From Mammaliicoccus fleurettii (GTDB lineage Bacteria > Bacillota > Bacilli > Staphylococcales > Staphylococcaceae), in the NCBI RefSeq assembly GCF_003970575.1, contig NZ_RXWZ01000050.1, forward strand, positions 23,485-87,484: a stretch of 64,000 bases of DNA, in the 5' to 3' direction. Made by a program: the position numbers and the translations under genes. Shown piece by piece: positions 53,782-63,974 of the stretch. Each line of letters begins with the position of its first letter. The first letter of the stretch is position 1. The notes under the pieces are model-generated. The model was given only the letters and a program-made list of their open reading frames with translations, was not told the origin of the DNA and searched no databases.

Positions 53782-55288
53782 TCCGCAGAAGTTGCATCCA
53801 ATCTCATATGTTAGTGGCTTTTTACAAAGTTTAAAAGAAAATATCTTTCCATTAATCATTGCAGTATTTCTAGTTATAACACGCGGCTTTGATAATATTT
53901 GGGATCTCACGTTTCCAATAGTTATTTTAGCTTTTTCTTTAATTATTAGTATATTTAAAGGTATTAAAATTTATAAAACCCGTTATTGGATTGAAAAAGA
54001 TCAATTAATTATGACTTGGGGTGTCTTTTCGAAAAACAGAAAAGAGTTAAATATAGAAAGAATTCAATCAGTTGATACTTCTCAAAATATTGTCCATCAA
54101 TTGTTAGGAGGCGTTAATTTAAGTGTGAAAACGCCTAGTGATGGTATAGAACTAGATACAATCACAAAAAAGCAAAGTGATGAATTGTCTGAGTATCTGA
54201 AAGATCGAAAGAATAAGCTTAAAAATAATGAAACAAATCAAGATGTACAAGTAGAAGAAGATATTGAACATCATGACCACAATATTTCTGAAAGTAGCCG
54301 TAAAGAAGAGGCTGTATTTTTCCAGTTATCAGTAAAAGAATTATTGAAAATGAGTTTTACGAGTGGTGGTATTTTAATTGTCTTTGCAGCACTAGGATCA
54401 TTATCAGGGGTTATTACGCAAGTTATTGATATTGAAGATTATATTAGCCCATTAATAAATCAAGTAATGAACTTAACATTTGTCATCATTTCGATAGTAG
54501 TCGTGTTTATTATGATGAGTTATATTATAGGATCGCTTATTGTGTTCATTAAGAACTATAAATATCAATTAACATTTGATGGGGAATTACTAACTGTTAA
54601 GTATGGATTGTTAACAGTTCAGAAAAGAACTGTTCCTATCAAAAGAATACAAGCATTACAAGAAGAAGAATCACTTTTCAGACGTGCTATAGGATATACT
54701 AAAATTTCTGCTATTATTACTTCAGATGGTCATTTTGAAAATAATGAAGAATCTGATATAGGTACAGTTACAATACTTCCATTTATGAAGAAACAAGAAG
54801 CTTATAAATTATTAGAAGAAATTATTCCACAATTTCAATTTCATTCTGTAAATCAAGGGTTGCCTGCTCAAGGTATACGCAGAAGAGTATTTGTTCCGAC
54901 AGTAATTTTGGCAATAGCTATTATTCCTATACAAATATATTTATGGTCTTATACATGGATAATTGGAGTAGTAATATTTTTAATAATGGTGTTATTTGCA
55001 AGTGTTATTACAATGAAGTCAGGTTTCAAAATATACGATGATTCAATTGTGATTTTGAATGCAACTCCATTTCAATATTCAACAATTTGGGCAAATAGAG
55101 ACAAAGTTTTGACATTTGAATTGCATGAAAATCTTATAATTAAAAGAAAAGATATAGCACATTTCAATATACATTTAGCATATGGAAGTGCCATGATGTC
55201 TAAAGGATTAAGGTTTATAAATATAGAAGATGCATTAAACATCTACAATTGGTACAAATATAAAGGAGGTAATGATCATGCTTCCTAG
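53774..55288 (+). CDS. Large bPH2-domain membrane protein, YdbT-like
   Basis: About 504 residues with three bPH2-type units separated by pairs of membrane helices: near 60-130 (ERIQSVDTSQNIVHQLLGG), 265-345 (KRIQALQEEESLFRRAIGY) and a degenerate third near 430-490. A charged linker (EEDIEHHDHNISESSRKEE) separates the first two. Of two adjacent ATGs (53771, 53774) the second has the better 7-base distance from GAGGTG. It overlaps both neighbours. Confidence 0.82.
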   Translation: MFNPQKLHPISYVSGFLQSLKENIFPLIIAVFLVITRGFDNIWDLTFPIVILAFSLIISIFKGIKIYKTRYWIEKDQLIMTWGVFSKNRKELNIERIQSVDTSQNIVHQLLGGVNLSVKTPSDGIELDTITKKQSDELSEYLKDRKNKLKNNETNQDVQVEEDIEHHDHNISESSRKEEAVFFQLSVKELLKMSFTSGGILIVFAALGSLSGVITQVIDIEDYISPLINQVMNLTFVIISIVVVFIMMSYIIGSLIVFIKNYKYQLTFDGELLTVKYGLLTVQKRTVPIKRIQALQEEESLFRRAIGYTKISAIITSDGHFENNEESDIGTVTILPFMKKQEAYKLLEEIIPQFQFHSVNQGLPAQGIRRRVFVPTVILAIAIIPIQIYLWSYTWIIGVVIFLIMVLFASVITMKSGFKIYDDSIVILNATPFQYSTIWANRDKVLTFELHENLIIKRKDIAHFNIHLAYGSAMMSKGLRFINIEDALNIYNWYKYKGGNDHAS

Positions 55289-55754
55289 ATATAGAATGGA
55301 TAAAAAAGGAATGACAGTGGAAAGAATTGGATCATCCATTACAATTTCTTTATTATTAATTATTTTAATAGTTATGTTTGTGATTTTTGAATTGTTGTGG
55401 ACAGACGTTTCTAAATGGTTTTTGACTATACCTATAGCAATTATTTTTTTCATAAGTATTTATGGCTTAATAATTCAACCTTACTATATGTATAGAAATT
55501 TCCGTTACGAAATTAATGATGATGAAATTAACATTAAATCTGGAATATTTATGATAAAAGAAACAACAATTCCGATGGGTAGAATTCAAAATGTCGACTT
55601 GTATGAAGGATTTATTATGAGAAAATACAATTTGGCCAATATCACCTTATCTACAGCAGGTGGTAATGAAATGATTCAATATTTAAATAAGGATAAAGCG
55701 AATAAAATTAAATATGCTATCCAAAATAGAATTGAAAATGACATTAACCAGTGA
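55278..55754 (+). CDS. Small bPH2-domain membrane protein
   Basis: A 158-residue protein with two membrane helices and one bPH2 domain (FMIKETTIPMGRIQNVDLYEGFIMRK split around MGRIQNVDL). ATG 55278 lies 8 bases after GGAGG and is preferred to ATG 55272 (2 bases). It overlaps the large PH gene by 11 bp and precedes acpS by 17 bp. Confidence 0.8.
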   Translation: MLPRYRMDKKGMTVERIGSSITISLLLIILIVMFVIFELLWTDVSKWFLTIPIAIIFFISIYGLIIQPYYMYRNFRYEINDDEINIKSGIFMIKETTIPMGRIQNVDLYEGFIMRKYNLANITLSTAGGNEMIQYLNKDKANKIKYAIQNRIENDINQ

Positions 55755-55771
55755 GAATGAAGGTGTAAATT

Positions 55772-56140
55772 ATGATTCATGGTGTTGGTATTGATTTAGT
55801 TGAAATTAAACGTATTAAAGAATGGTATGATAAACGACCAACAATGGTTAATAAAATTTTAACAGACAATGAACTAGAAATTTTTAATAAAATAAACCTG
55901 GATAATAGGAAAGTTGAATTTATTTCTGGCAGATTTGCTGTAAAGGAAGCTTTTACTAAAGCAATGGGTACCGGTATTGGTAAAAAGTACGGCTTTCATT
56001 CTATCAACTGTTTACCTGATGAGAATGGGAAACCTGAAATAGCCTGTGATGGTTTTCATGTCCATACGTCTATCACACATACTGAGAAGTATGCTGAGGC
56101 AATTGTTATTATCGAAAAAGATAATAATAAGCAAGAATAA
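55772..56140 (+). CDS. acpS: Holo-acyl-carrier-protein synthase
   Basis: Attaches the phosphopantetheine arm of CoA to ACP. The 122-residue protein has the metal-binding GVGIDLVEIKRI and FAVKEAFTKAMGTGI motifs. GAAGGTG precedes the ATG. Links to the CoA supply from coaW at the left end. Confidence 0.95.
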   Translation: MIHGVGIDLVEIKRIKEWYDKRPTMVNKILTDNELEIFNKINLDNRKVEFISGRFAVKEAFTKAMGTGIGKKYGFHSINCLPDENGKPEIACDGFHVHTSITHTEKYAEAIVIIEKDNNKQE

Positions 56141-56187
56141 TATCTATATGATAAAATACACTTATTATAAGAGGAGGTGCCTTGCTG

Positions 56188-57336
56188 TTGTCCGAAAAAT
56201 ATTATAGGCCAACTTATATCAATGTTGATTTAAAGGCAATACTAGAAAATTATCAAGCTGTAGGTAGATTACATCCAAATAAGAAAATTATGGCAGTCGT
56301 TAAAGCAAATGGTTACGGTTTAGGTAGTGTGCCGATTGCATCTTATTTAATGAATGAAGGTGTCGATTTCTTTGCAGTTGCTACTTTAGATGAAGCTATT
56401 GAGTTAAGAATGCACGGTATAAAAGCGAAAATATTAGTACTAGGTGTGATTAATACAAAAGATATTAATAAAGCAGTACAACATAGAGTTGCCTTAACTG
56501 TTCCAACTGAAGAATGGTTAGATAAAGCAATTGAATCACTCGATGATAACGCTGATAAACCGTTATGGATGCACATAAAAGTAGACACAGGTATGGGCAG
56601 AATTGGATTGAGAGATATTGAAAGTTATCAATCTGCTATCAACAAAATAGAACAACATGAACGATTAATATTTGAAGGTGTTTATACACATTTTGCTTCT
56701 GCAGATGAGCCAAATGATTTTTCGAAAAATCAATATGACTTATTTGAAGAATTTGTACAATCTTCAAAAACACCAGAATATATTCATTCACAAAATTCAG
56801 CAGGTGCTCTTAGGTATGATGCATCTATCTGTACAGCAGTAAGATTTGGCATTTCTTTATATGGTTATTATCCATCTAAATATATTCAAGAAATTTCAAA
56901 CTTAAAATTAAAACCAGCAGCTCAATTAGTAACTGAAATTGTTCAAACTAAATATCTTGAACCTGGAGATACAGTGAGTTATGGCACTACTTATACTGCT
57001 GAAGAACGCATTAAAGTAGCTACACTTCCAATTGGATATGCTGATGGATATTTAAGAAAAATGCAAAATACTTATGTTAATGTAAATGGTGTAAACTGCC
57101 CCGTAATTGGTAGAGTATGTATGGATCAAACAATGATTAAAATTCCTGATGACATAAAAACAGGCGATAAAGTTATTTTAATGGATAATCATGTTGATTC
57201 AGAACAATCTGCTGAAAGGATTGCTGATGCGTTAGAAACGATTAATTATGAAGTACTTTGTAACTTAAAAAAGAGGTTACCACGTATTTATCATGATGGT
57301 GAAAATGAAGAAGTTACAAATGAATTACTGAAATAG
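56188..57336 (+). CDS. alr: Alanine racemase
   Basis: PLP enzyme giving D-alanine for peptidoglycan and teichoic acids. The 382-residue protein carries PLP Lys39 in [12 protein letters not shown] and the catalytic Tyr region [10 protein letters not shown] with CMDQT. I chose TTG 56188 ([10 protein letters not shown]), 8 bases after GAGGAGGTG; the TTG at 56182 is too close to the site. Length and N-terminus agree with S. aureus Alr. Confidence 0.95.
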   Translation: MSEKYYRPTYINVDLKAILENYQAVGRLHPNKKIMAVVKANGYGLGSVPIASYLMNEGVDFFAVATLDEAIELRMHGIKAKILVLGVINTKDINKAVQHRVALTVPTEEWLDKAIESLDDNADKPLWMHIKVDTGMGRIGLRDIESYQSAINKIEQHERLIFEGVYTHFASADEPNDFSKNQYDLFEEFVQSSKTPEYIHSQNSAGALRYDASICTAVRFGISLYGYYPSKYIQEISNLKLKPAAQLVTEIVQTKYLEPGDTVSYGTTYTAEERIKVATLPIGYADGYLRKMQNTYVNVNGVNCPVIGRVCMDQTMIKIPDDIKTGDKVILMDNHVDSEQSAERIADALETINYEVLCNLKKRLPRIYHDGENEEVTNELLK

Positions 57337-57338
57337 CA

Positions 57339-57367
57339 TAGTCAAATAGAGTTACATTTGTTATGAT
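57339..57367 (+). promoter_or_regulatory. Probable mazEF promoter
   Basis: TAGTCA (57339-57344) and TATGAT (57362-57367) are 17 bp apart, about 55 bp before mazE. Confidence 0.45.
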
Positions 57368-57421
57368 ATTAATAACTTAATCAACATAAATTCATACTTA
57401 ATTTATCTGGAGGTATTTGTT

Positions 57422-57589
57422 ATGACATCTTTAACTCAAAATCGTACTCAAAGTTTAGAACAAACACTGAAAGAAGGATATCGTTCTATGGCTGACTTAA
57501 ATCTCTCCCTTGCATCTGAAGCTTACTATAGTGAATGTGAAGCTTGTGATTCAAATGAATCGCACTTAGCATCTCAACAAGGTGAATAA
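57422..57589 (+). CDS. mazE: Antitoxin MazE
   Basis: A 55-residue acidic protein ([20 protein letters not shown]..., then [20 protein letters not shown]) that closely resembles S. aureus MazE, including the CEACD motif. TGGAGG lies 9 bases upstream of the ATG. It ends directly before mazF with no gap. It binds and neutralises MazF and represses the operon with it. Confidence 0.93.
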   Translation: MTSLTQNRTQSLEQTLKEGYRSMADLNLSLASEAYYSECEACDSNESHLASQQGE

Positions 57590-57961
57590 ATGAGAAGAGG
57601 AGATGTATATCTCGCAGATCTTTCACCAGTTACTGGTTCTGAACAAGGGGGAACAAGACCAGTCGTAATTATCCAGAATGATACGGGTAACAGATATAGT
57701 CCGACTGTCATTGTAGCAGCAATTACTGGTAAGATAAATAAAGCTAAAATACCTACACATGTAGAAATTGAAGCAGCGAAATATAAACTAGATAGAGATT
57801 CAGTTATTTTGCTTGAACAAATCAGAACTATTGATAAGAAACGATTAAAAGAAAAACTAACATATTTATCTGATGCAAAGATGAAAGAGGTTGATACAGC
57901 TATAGCCATCAGCCTCAACCTTACTTTGCAACAAAGATTTGATGCATTAGGTAATACATAA
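57590..57961 (+). CDS. mazF: Endoribonuclease toxin MazF
   Basis: Sequence-specific mRNA interferase; the S. aureus enzyme cuts U^ACAU. The 123-residue protein keeps [37 protein letters not shown] and [13 protein letters not shown]. It starts at the base after the mazE stop. In staphylococci it is cotranscribed with or read through into the sigB module. Confidence 0.95.
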   Translation: MRRGDVYLADLSPVTGSEQGGTRPVVIIQNDTGNRYSPTVIVAAITGKINKAKIPTHVEIEAAKYKLDRDSVILLEQIRTIDKKRLKEKLTYLSDAKMKEVDTAIAISLNLTLQQRFDALGNT

Positions 57962-57980
57962 TGAATTTAAAACATTCTCC

Positions 57981-58007
57981 GCTTTAGGATTAGCCTAAAG
58001 CTTTTTT
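57981..58007 (+). terminator. Terminator between mazF and rsbU
   Basis: GCTTTAGG and CCTAAAGC with an ATTAG loop, then T6. Only partial readthrough to rsbU is expected. Confidence 0.85.
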
Positions 58008-58032
58008 AGTCTATTTGAAACGAGGTGACTTT

Positions 58033-59037
58033 GTGTCAGAACAGAAGAAGCAACAGTATCAAAAATTATTAGTCGATTATGTTAAGACTAGTAATGATGA
58101 AATTTTATCCGCTTGTCAAACTTATTCGACAGAAGCTATTGAAGATAATGTTTCACCAGAAGAAATTGTACAACTACATATTGAGATCATAGAAAAAGAA
58201 CAAAGTTTAAGTAAGTCACAAATCATGAGTTCATTTGATGTTCTTTTAGAAGTAATGATAGGCTATGGTTTTACATATCGTGACTATAAAAAATTATTAA
58301 ATAAAATAAAAATACATGACAAAGAAATGGAAGTTGCTTCAAGTTTGCAACAAACTATGCTTAAACCACAAATACCTCAATTTGATAGTATACAAATAGG
58401 GGCTATTTCTGTGCCTGCACAAAAAGTAAGTGGAGATTATTTTAATTTAATTGATCATAACGATGGTACGATGAGCTTTGCTGTAGCAGATGTAATAGGT
58501 AAAGGTATTCCTGCAGCATTAGCTATGAGTATGATTAAATTTGGAATGGATTCTTATGGACATTCTCAACTTCCGAGTGATGGACTTAAACGTTTAAACC
58601 GTGTTGTGGAAAAGAACGTCAATCAAAACATGTTTGTAACGATGTTCTATGGTCTATATGAAGAAATAAATAATATGCTCTATTATAGTTCAGCAGGTCA
58701 TGAACCAGGTTATATATATAGAAGTCAAACTGGTGAATTTGAAGAAATGACAGAACGTGGTATCGTACTTGGTGTTCATAAACATACTAGATATAAACAA
58801 AGTGAAATAAAAATAGAACTACAAGATATGATTATCGTATTTACTGATGGTGTAACAGAGTTGAGAAATCAACAAAATGAGTTTGTTAAAACAAATGATT
58901 TACTTAAAATGATCAATGAGTATAAACAACTTCATCCACAAGATATAGTGCAAATTCTATATGAAGAACTCGTTAAACTTCAAAATCCTAATAAGAGAGA
59001 TGATTTAACGATATTAATTGTAAAGCGTGTTAAATAA
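58033..59037 (+). CDS. rsbU: Serine phosphatase RsbU, activator of sigma-B
   Basis: PP2C-type phosphatase that dephosphorylates RsbV. The 334-residue protein has an N-terminal helical dimer domain (1-100) and a phosphatase domain (about 110-334) with AQKVSGDYFN, VADVIGKGIPAALAMS, SSAGHEPGY and FTDGVTE. I chose GTG 58033, preceded by GAGGTG; the upstream TTG lacks a site. No rsbR-S-T stressosome genes are present, as in staphylococci. Confidence 0.95.
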   Translation: MSEQKKQQYQKLLVDYVKTSNDEILSACQTYSTEAIEDNVSPEEIVQLHIEIIEKEQSLSKSQIMSSFDVLLEVMIGYGFTYRDYKKLLNKIKIHDKEMEVASSLQQTMLKPQIPQFDSIQIGAISVPAQKVSGDYFNLIDHNDGTMSFAVADVIGKGIPAALAMSMIKFGMDSYGHSQLPSDGLKRLNRVVEKNVNQNMFVTMFYGLYEEINNMLYYSSAGHEPGYIYRSQTGEFEEMTERGIVLGVHKHTRYKQSEIKIELQDMIIVFTDGVTELRNQQNEFVKTNDLLKMINEYKQLHPQDIVQILYEELVKLQNPNKRDDLTILIVKRVK

Positions 59038-59042
59038 TGCAA

Positions 59043-59067
59043 GATTAAAAAATATTTAATCGGGTAA
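59043..59067 (+). promoter_or_regulatory. Internal sigma-B promoter before rsbV
   Basis: GATTAA (59043-59048) and GGGTAA (59062-59067) are 13 bp apart, each 5/6 to the sigma-B consensus, about 45 bp before rsbV. Autocatalytic expression of rsbV-rsbW-sigB is known for S. aureus. Confidence 0.7.
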
Positions 59068-59111
59068 ACATAAATGATGAAAGTCTAATATATTTAGGGG
59101 TGTATCAAGGA

Positions 59112-59435
59112 ATGAATCTTAACATTGAAACTACTGAGCATGAAAACTACTATGAAATAAAGGTTGGCGGAGAACTAGATGTTTATACTGCGCCTGAACT
59201 ACAAGAAGTTTTACAACCAATTAGACAAAAAGGAACACACGATATACATGTTAACTTGGAAAACGTAAGTTATATGGATTCTACTGGCTTAGGTTTATTT
59301 GTTGGCACATTAAAATCACTCAATGAACACGATAAGTCACTATATGTGCTTGGTGTATCAGAAAGAATTGAGAGATTATTTGATATTACGGGTCTTAAAG
59401 AATTAATGCATGTCAACAAAGGAACGGAGGTATAA
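59112..59435 (+). CDS. rsbV: Anti-anti-sigma factor RsbV
   Basis: A 107-residue STAS-domain protein. Its phosphorylatable Ser lies in [12 protein letters not shown]. Unphosphorylated RsbV binds RsbW and frees sigma-B. ATG 59112 ([12 protein letters not shown]) matches the S. aureus start as I recall; the upstream GTG is part of the AGGGGTG site. Confidence 0.95.
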   Translation: MNLNIETTEHENYYEIKVGGELDVYTAPELQEVLQPIRQKGTHDIHVNLENVSYMDSTGLGLFVGTLKSLNEHDKSLYVLGVSERIERLFDITGLKELMHVNKGTEV

Positions 59436-59436
59436 G

Positions 59437-59916
59437 ATGATGACATCTAACTATGATTATATAGAGATGAGATTTCCTGCTGCTCCAGAATACGTAGGTT
59501 TGGTCAGATTAACTTTGTCAGGCGTATTCAATCGAGCTGGCGCTTCATACGAAGATATTGAAGATTCAAAAATCGCTGTATCTGAAGCAGTAACAAATGC
59601 TGTTAAACACGCGTATAGTGATAAAGTTGAAGGTGAAATACTAATAGGATATCTTGTGTTCGAAGATAAAATAGAAATCATTGTATCTGATTCAGGAAAA
59701 AGCTTTAATTATGAAGAAGCTAAAAAAGTACTTGGACCTTATCAAGAAAGCGATAATATTAATTTCTTGAGACAAGGTGGTTTAGGACTATTTCTTATTG
59801 AATCATTGATGGACGAAGTAAGCGTTCAAAAAGATGCTGGTGTTACAATAAGTATGACAAAGTATTTATCTAAAGAGCAGGTGCAAACAAATGACGGAAG
59901 AGTCCAAAGCTTATAA
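59437..59916 (+). CDS. rsbW: Anti-sigma-B factor and serine kinase RsbW
   Basis: A 159-residue GHKL-type kinase that holds sigma-B and phosphorylates RsbV. Conserved boxes are [18 protein letters not shown] (N box), [10 protein letters not shown] (G1) and [17 protein letters not shown] (G2). ATG 59437 follows ACGGAGG by 6 bases. It overlaps sigB by 26 bp. Confidence 0.96.
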   Translation: MMTSNYDYIEMRFPAAPEYVGLVRLTLSGVFNRAGASYEDIEDSKIAVSEAVTNAVKHAYSDKVEGEILIGYLVFEDKIEIIVSDSGKSFNYEEAKKVLGPYQESDNINFLRQGGLGLFLIESLMDEVSVQKDAGVTISMTKYLSKEQVQTNDGRVQSL

Positions 59917-60661
59917 AGACGTTTCTCCAAAAGATATTAACGCGTGGATTGCTGATTACCAAGAAAACGATAATAGTGAAGCGCAAGAAAAACTTGTGTT
60001 ACATTATCAAAAATTAGTAGAGTCTCTAGCATATAAATATTCTAAAGGACAAGCTCACCATGAAGATTTAGTGCAAGTTGGTATGGTAGGCTTATTAGGA
60101 GCTATTAAAAGGTTTGATGTATCTTTCAAGAGAAAGTTTGAAGCTTTTTTAGTACCAACAGTAATTGGTGAAATCAAAAGGTATTTAAGAGATAAAACAT
60201 GGAGTGTACATGTGCCGAGGCGTATTAAAGAAATCGGTCCTAAAATAAAAAAAGCTAATGAAGAACTGACGAATGAATTAGGAAGATCACCTAAAATCAT
60301 AGAAATTGCTAATAGGATAGAAGTAACAGAAGAAGATGTATTAGAAGCAATGGAAATGGGACAAAGCTATAACGCGTTAAGTGTTGACCATTCAATTGAA
60401 GCGGATAAAGACGGTTCGACTGTTACTTTATTAGATATAATGGGCGAATCTGAAGATGGTTATGACTTAACAGAAAAAAGGATGATATTAGAAAAAATCC
60501 TTCCAATCTTAACCGAAAGAGAAAGAGAAATTATCCAATACACCTTTATTACGGGCTTGAGTCAAAAAGAAACTGGTGAAAAAATCGGTCTCAGCCAGAT
60601 GCACGTTTCTAGACTACAAAGAACAGCAATAAAAAAATTAAAAGAAGCAGCAATGAAATAG
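59891..60661 (+). CDS. sigB: General stress sigma factor sigma-B
   Basis: RNA polymerase sigma factor, 256 residues. Region 2 has [20 protein letters not shown] and the -10 reading helix; region 3 lies around [12 protein letters not shown]; region 4 ends with [21 protein letters not shown] (helix-turn-helix, part quoted: [11 protein letters not shown]). CAGGTG is the binding site. It reads GTTTAA/GGGTAT promoters, two candidates of which are in this window. Confidence 0.97.
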   Translation: MTEESKAYKDVSPKDINAWIADYQENDNSEAQEKLVLHYQKLVESLAYKYSKGQAHHEDLVQVGMVGLLGAIKRFDVSFKRKFEAFLVPTVIGEIKRYLRDKTWSVHVPRRIKEIGPKIKKANEELTNELGRSPKIIEIANRIEVTEEDVLEAMEMGQSYNALSVDHSIEADKDGSTVTLLDIMGESEDGYDLTEKRMILEKILPILTEREREIIQYTFITGLSQKETGEKIGLSQMHVSRLQRTAIKKLKEAAMK

Positions 60662-60663
60662 GA

Positions 60664-60707
60664 GAGCACCTTAATCGATATAACGCGATTTAAGGTGTTC
60701 TTTTTTA
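60664..60707 (+). terminator. sigB operon terminator
   Basis: GAGCACCTTAA pairs with TTAAGGTGTTC around a CG-containing inner stem; T6 follows. Confidence 0.88.
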
Positions 60708-60800
60708 TTTATTAAAAGGCTGTGAAAGAAGACTTACACAAGATAAAGCATTTATTAGATTTATGTTAAAATAGAATATAATCATTTTTAGGAGGCAATT

Positions 60801-62954
60801 ATGAATCAAGAATTAATAGACATTATAAAAAATAATCATCCCTTTACAGAAAAACAAATTAAAACTGTACTTGAATTGCTAGAAGATAAAAATACAGTGC
60901 CTTTTATTGCAAGATATAGAAAAGAGTTAACTGGTGGATTAGATGAAGTAGAAATCAAACTTATTGAAAATGAATATACTTATGCAGTTAACTTACATAA
61001 AAGAAAAGAAGAAGTTATTCGATTAATAGATGAGCAAGGTTTACTTACTGATGATTTGAAAAATGACATCCTTAATCAAACTAAGTTACAAAGAATTGAA
61101 GACTTATATCGCCCATTTAAGAAAAAGAAAAAAACAAGGGCAACAGAAGCTAAACGTAAAGGTCTTGAACCATTAGCGAATTGGATAATTGAAGGTAACT
61201 CAGAAGAACTTTTATCAAATGTAGCATCTAAATATTTAACTGAGGAAGTTGAAACTACTGAAGATGCTATAAAAGGTGCGCAAGATATTATTGCTGAAAT
61301 CATATCAGATGAACCTAAATATCGAAAATATATTTTAAATAATATCGAGAAACAAGGTAAACTGGTTACTGAAAAGAAAAAGAAAGCTGAAGATGAAAAA
61401 AATGTCTTTGAAATGTATTATGCATACGAAGAACCACTAAAAAAAATAGTGCCTCATAGAGTGTTAGCTATAAATCGTGGTGAATCTGAAGGTGTTTTAA
61501 AAGTAGCTTTTGAAATTGATCATGAAACATTAAAAAGATATTTAGTATCTCAATACATTAAAAATAATCATAAACACGTTGAAATTATTACTGAAGCAAT
61601 TGAAGATAGTTTGAAAAGATTAATCCTTCCATCAATTGAAAGAGAAATTAGAAGCGAACTAACTCAAAAAGCTGAAAATCATGCAATCGAGATTTTCTCA
61701 GAGAATTTAAAAAACCTGTTATTACAAGCTCCGTTAAAAGGTAAGAAAATATTAGGTCTAGATCCAGCATATAGAACAGGATGTAAATTAGCAGTAATAA
61801 ATGAATATGGTTCATTTGTTGATAAAAATGTTATTTATCCTCATCCACCAGTTTCAAAAATGGAACAAGCTGAAAAAGTATTTGTCGAATTGATCAATAA
61901 ACACAATATAGAACTTGTAGCAATCGGAAACGGAACTGCTAGTAGAGAATCAGAACAATTCGTAGCTGAAATGATAAAAAAACATCAACTAGCTTGTCAG
62001 TTTGTTATTGTTAATGAAGCTGGGGCTTCTGTATATTCGGCGTCAGATATTGCAAGAGCTGAATTTCCAGATTTTAAAGTAGAAGAAAGAAGTGCGGTTT
62101 CAATAGGTAGACGGGTACAGGATCCTTTAAGTGAGCTAGTAAAAATTGATCCTAAATCAATCGGTGTAGGTCAATATCAACATGATGTTAATCAAAAATC
62201 ATTAAGTGAGACTTTAAAATTCGTTGTAGAAACTGCAGTGAACCAAGTAGGAGTTGATGTTAATACAGCCTCTCCATCATTGCTAAGTTATGTTTCAGGC
62301 TTAAGTAACACTGTTGCAAATAATATTATAAAATTTAGAGAAGAAAAAGGTGCAATCTCACATCATTCTGAAATTGCTAAAGTTCCGAGATTAGGAAACA
62401 AGACATTTGAACAAAGTATTGGTTTCTTAAGAATATTAGATGGAACAGAACCACTCGATAAAACAGCTATTCACCCAGAAAGTTATAATGCTGCTTATCA
62501 ATTAATAAACCATGTTGGTCTAAGCAAAGAAGATATTGGAACAGACGCATTAAAAGATGAATTAAGTAAAATAGATTTAAATCAGACAAGTGAAACGCTT
62601 AATATTGGTATTCCAACATTAGAAGATATAATTGCGTCACTTATAGCACCTTTAAGAGATCCAAGAGATGAATTTGAAACACCAATATTAAAATCAGACG
62701 TACTTTCTATGGAAGACTTGAAACCAAACATGGCATTAAGTGGAACAGTTAGAAATGTTGTAGACTTTGGTGCTTTTGTAGATATCGGCGTAAAGCAAGA
62801 TGGTTTAGTTCATATTTCTAAATTATCTAAAGGTTATGTTAAACACCCAATGAATATAGTGAGTGTTGGTGATATTGTAGATGTATGGGTACTAGATGTT
62901 AATCAAGAAAGACAAAAAGTTTCATTAACTATGATTGATCCTAATGGACGATAA
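60801..62954 (+). CDS. tex: Tex family RNA-binding transcription accessory protein
   Basis: A 717-residue relative of eukaryotic Spt6. An N-terminal helical Tex domain ([18 protein letters not shown]) is followed by a YqgF/RNase-H-like domain ([17 protein letters not shown], about 320-430), two helix-hairpin-helix units ([34 protein letters not shown]) and a C-terminal S1 domain ([18 protein letters not shown], about 645-715). TAGGAGG lies upstream. It overlaps the next gene by 11 bp. Confidence 0.95.
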   Translation: MNQELIDIIKNNHPFTEKQIKTVLELLEDKNTVPFIARYRKELTGGLDEVEIKLIENEYTYAVNLHKRKEEVIRLIDEQGLLTDDLKNDILNQTKLQRIEDLYRPFKKKKKTRATEAKRKGLEPLANWIIEGNSEELLSNVASKYLTEEVETTEDAIKGAQDIIAEIISDEPKYRKYILNNIEKQGKLVTEKKKKAEDEKNVFEMYYAYEEPLKKIVPHRVLAINRGESEGVLKVAFEIDHETLKRYLVSQYIKNNHKHVEIITEAIEDSLKRLILPSIEREIRSELTQKAENHAIEIFSENLKNLLLQAPLKGKKILGLDPAYRTGCKLAVINEYGSFVDKNVIYPHPPVSKMEQAEKVFVELINKHNIELVAIGNGTASRESEQFVAEMIKKHQLACQFVIVNEAGASVYSASDIARAEFPDFKVEERSAVSIGRRVQDPLSELVKIDPKSIGVGQYQHDVNQKSLSETLKFVVETAVNQVGVDVNTASPSLLSYVSGLSNTVANNIIKFREEKGAISHHSEIAKVPRLGNKTFEQSIGFLRILDGTEPLDKTAIHPESYNAAYQLINHVGLSKEDIGTDALKDELSKIDLNQTSETLNIGIPTLEDIIASLIAPLRDPRDEFETPILKSDVLSMEDLKPNMALSGTVRNVVDFGAFVDIGVKQDGLVHISKLSKGYVKHPMNIVSVGDIVDVWVLDVNQERQKVSLTMIDPNGR

Positions 62955-63390
62955 TAAATTACAGGAACTAGTATCAAACATCTCATTAGAATCCTTTAAT
63001 AAACCTTTTGATCATAAAGCCACTTTTAATAAAAGACTTAGAACAACTGGAGGACGTTATTTACTTAATAGTCATAATATCGAAATCAATCCAGAACAAT
63101 ATGAATTTTATGGTATAAAGGCTTTGAAAGACATCATTAAACATGAACTTTGTCATTACCATTTACATATAGAAGGTAAAGGCTATAAACATAGAGATGA
63201 TGATTTTAGGGAATTGAGCAAAGATGTTGGAGCTCCTAGATTTTGTAAAGCAGTTAAAAGTTATGATGAAAGAGCCAATTATTTATATAAATGTTCGAAT
63301 TGTAAATTAGAGTTTAAGCGTATTAGAAAGGTCAACACAGTAAAATACAGGTGTGGACGCTGTGGTGGAAAGTTAAGAAAAATGTCATAA
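62944..63390 (+). CDS. SprT-like zinc metalloprotease family protein (YdcK-like)
   Basis: A 148-residue SprT domain with the zinc motif HELCH ([12 protein letters not shown], about 70) and a C-terminal zinc ribbon (CSNC and CGRCGG). ATG 62944 sits inside the tex end with only a weak binding site, so translation is probably coupled; TTG 62935 is the alternative. The biological role is unknown; SprT-type proteins of eukaryotes cut DNA-protein crosslinks. Confidence 0.88.
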   Translation: MDDNKLQELVSNISLESFNKPFDHKATFNKRLRTTGGRYLLNSHNIEINPEQYEFYGIKALKDIIKHELCHYHLHIEGKGYKHRDDDFRELSKDVGAPRFCKAVKSYDERANYLYKCSNCKLEFKRIRKVNTVKYRCGRCGGKLRKMS

Positions 63391-63403
63391 ATAATAATAA
63401 GGA

Positions 63404-63442
63404 AAGTACTACACTAATAATTTGAGGTGTAGTACTTTTTTT
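63404..63442 (+). terminator. Terminator after the SprT-like gene
   Basis: AAGTACTACAC and GTGTAGTACTT around a 13-base loop, then seven T. It insulates the rRNA promoters. Confidence 0.9.
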
Positions 63443-63464
63443 GTAAAAAAGTGAAGAAAAGTTA

Positions 63465-63493
63465 TTGACGAAATGGATGAAACGTCGTATGAT
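63465..63493 (+). promoter_or_regulatory. rRNA/tRNA operon promoter P1
   Basis: TTGACG (63465-63470) and TATGAT (63488-63493), 17-bp spacer. Confidence 0.75.
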
Positions 63494-63578
63494 AATACAC
63501 GTTGCTTAAACAAAACGAAACAAAGTTTTAAGAGTTTGTAAGCAATGTAAAATTACATTAAAAAGTTGAGTGTTTGTA

Positions 63579-63607
63579 TTGACTTTGTAAACTCAACGTA
63601 ATATAAT
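63579..63607 (+). promoter_or_regulatory. rRNA/tRNA operon promoter P2
   Basis: TTGACT (63579-63584) and TATAAT (63602-63607), 17-bp spacer. Its -35 lies inside a dyad GTTGAGT(G)TTT / AAACTCAAC (63565-63598 region). Confidence 0.82.
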
Positions 63608-63657
63608 TAATGACAGTCACTCGAACAACATATTGATTTAAGAACTGCAAACCATGC

Positions 63658-63743
<86 letters not shown>

Positions 63744-63768
63744 TTCATCAATTTAATAATATAACTAA

Positions 63769-63842
63769 GCGGGTGTAGTTTAGTGGTAAAACCTCAGCCT
63801 TCCAAGCTGATGTTGTCGGTTCGATTCCGATCACCCGCTCCA
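63769..63842 (+). tRNA. tRNA-Gly (UCC)
   Basis: A 74-nt tRNA. Acceptor GCGGGTG pairs with CACCCGC; anticodon stem TCAGC/GCTGA encloses CTTCCAA, giving TCC; T loop GGTTCGATTCC; CCA encoded. It lies 25 bp after tRNA-Leu and about 130 bp before 16S. Confidence 0.95.
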
Positions 63843-63974
63843 GATTTTTTATAAAATGAACATTGAAAACTGAATGACAATATGTCAACGTTAATTCCAA
63901 TAATTGAGTGCTTATAGTACTTCAAAGAGTGATTGGCTTAACCAATCAAAAATGAGCTAATCAAGCTTACTTCT
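63843..63974 (+). promoter_or_regulatory. 16S rRNA leader
   Basis: Contains an antitermination-like ATTGAAAACTG (boxA region, 63862-63872) and the hairpin GATTGG-N5-CCAATC (about 63932-63948). No coding sequence. Confidence 0.5.
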
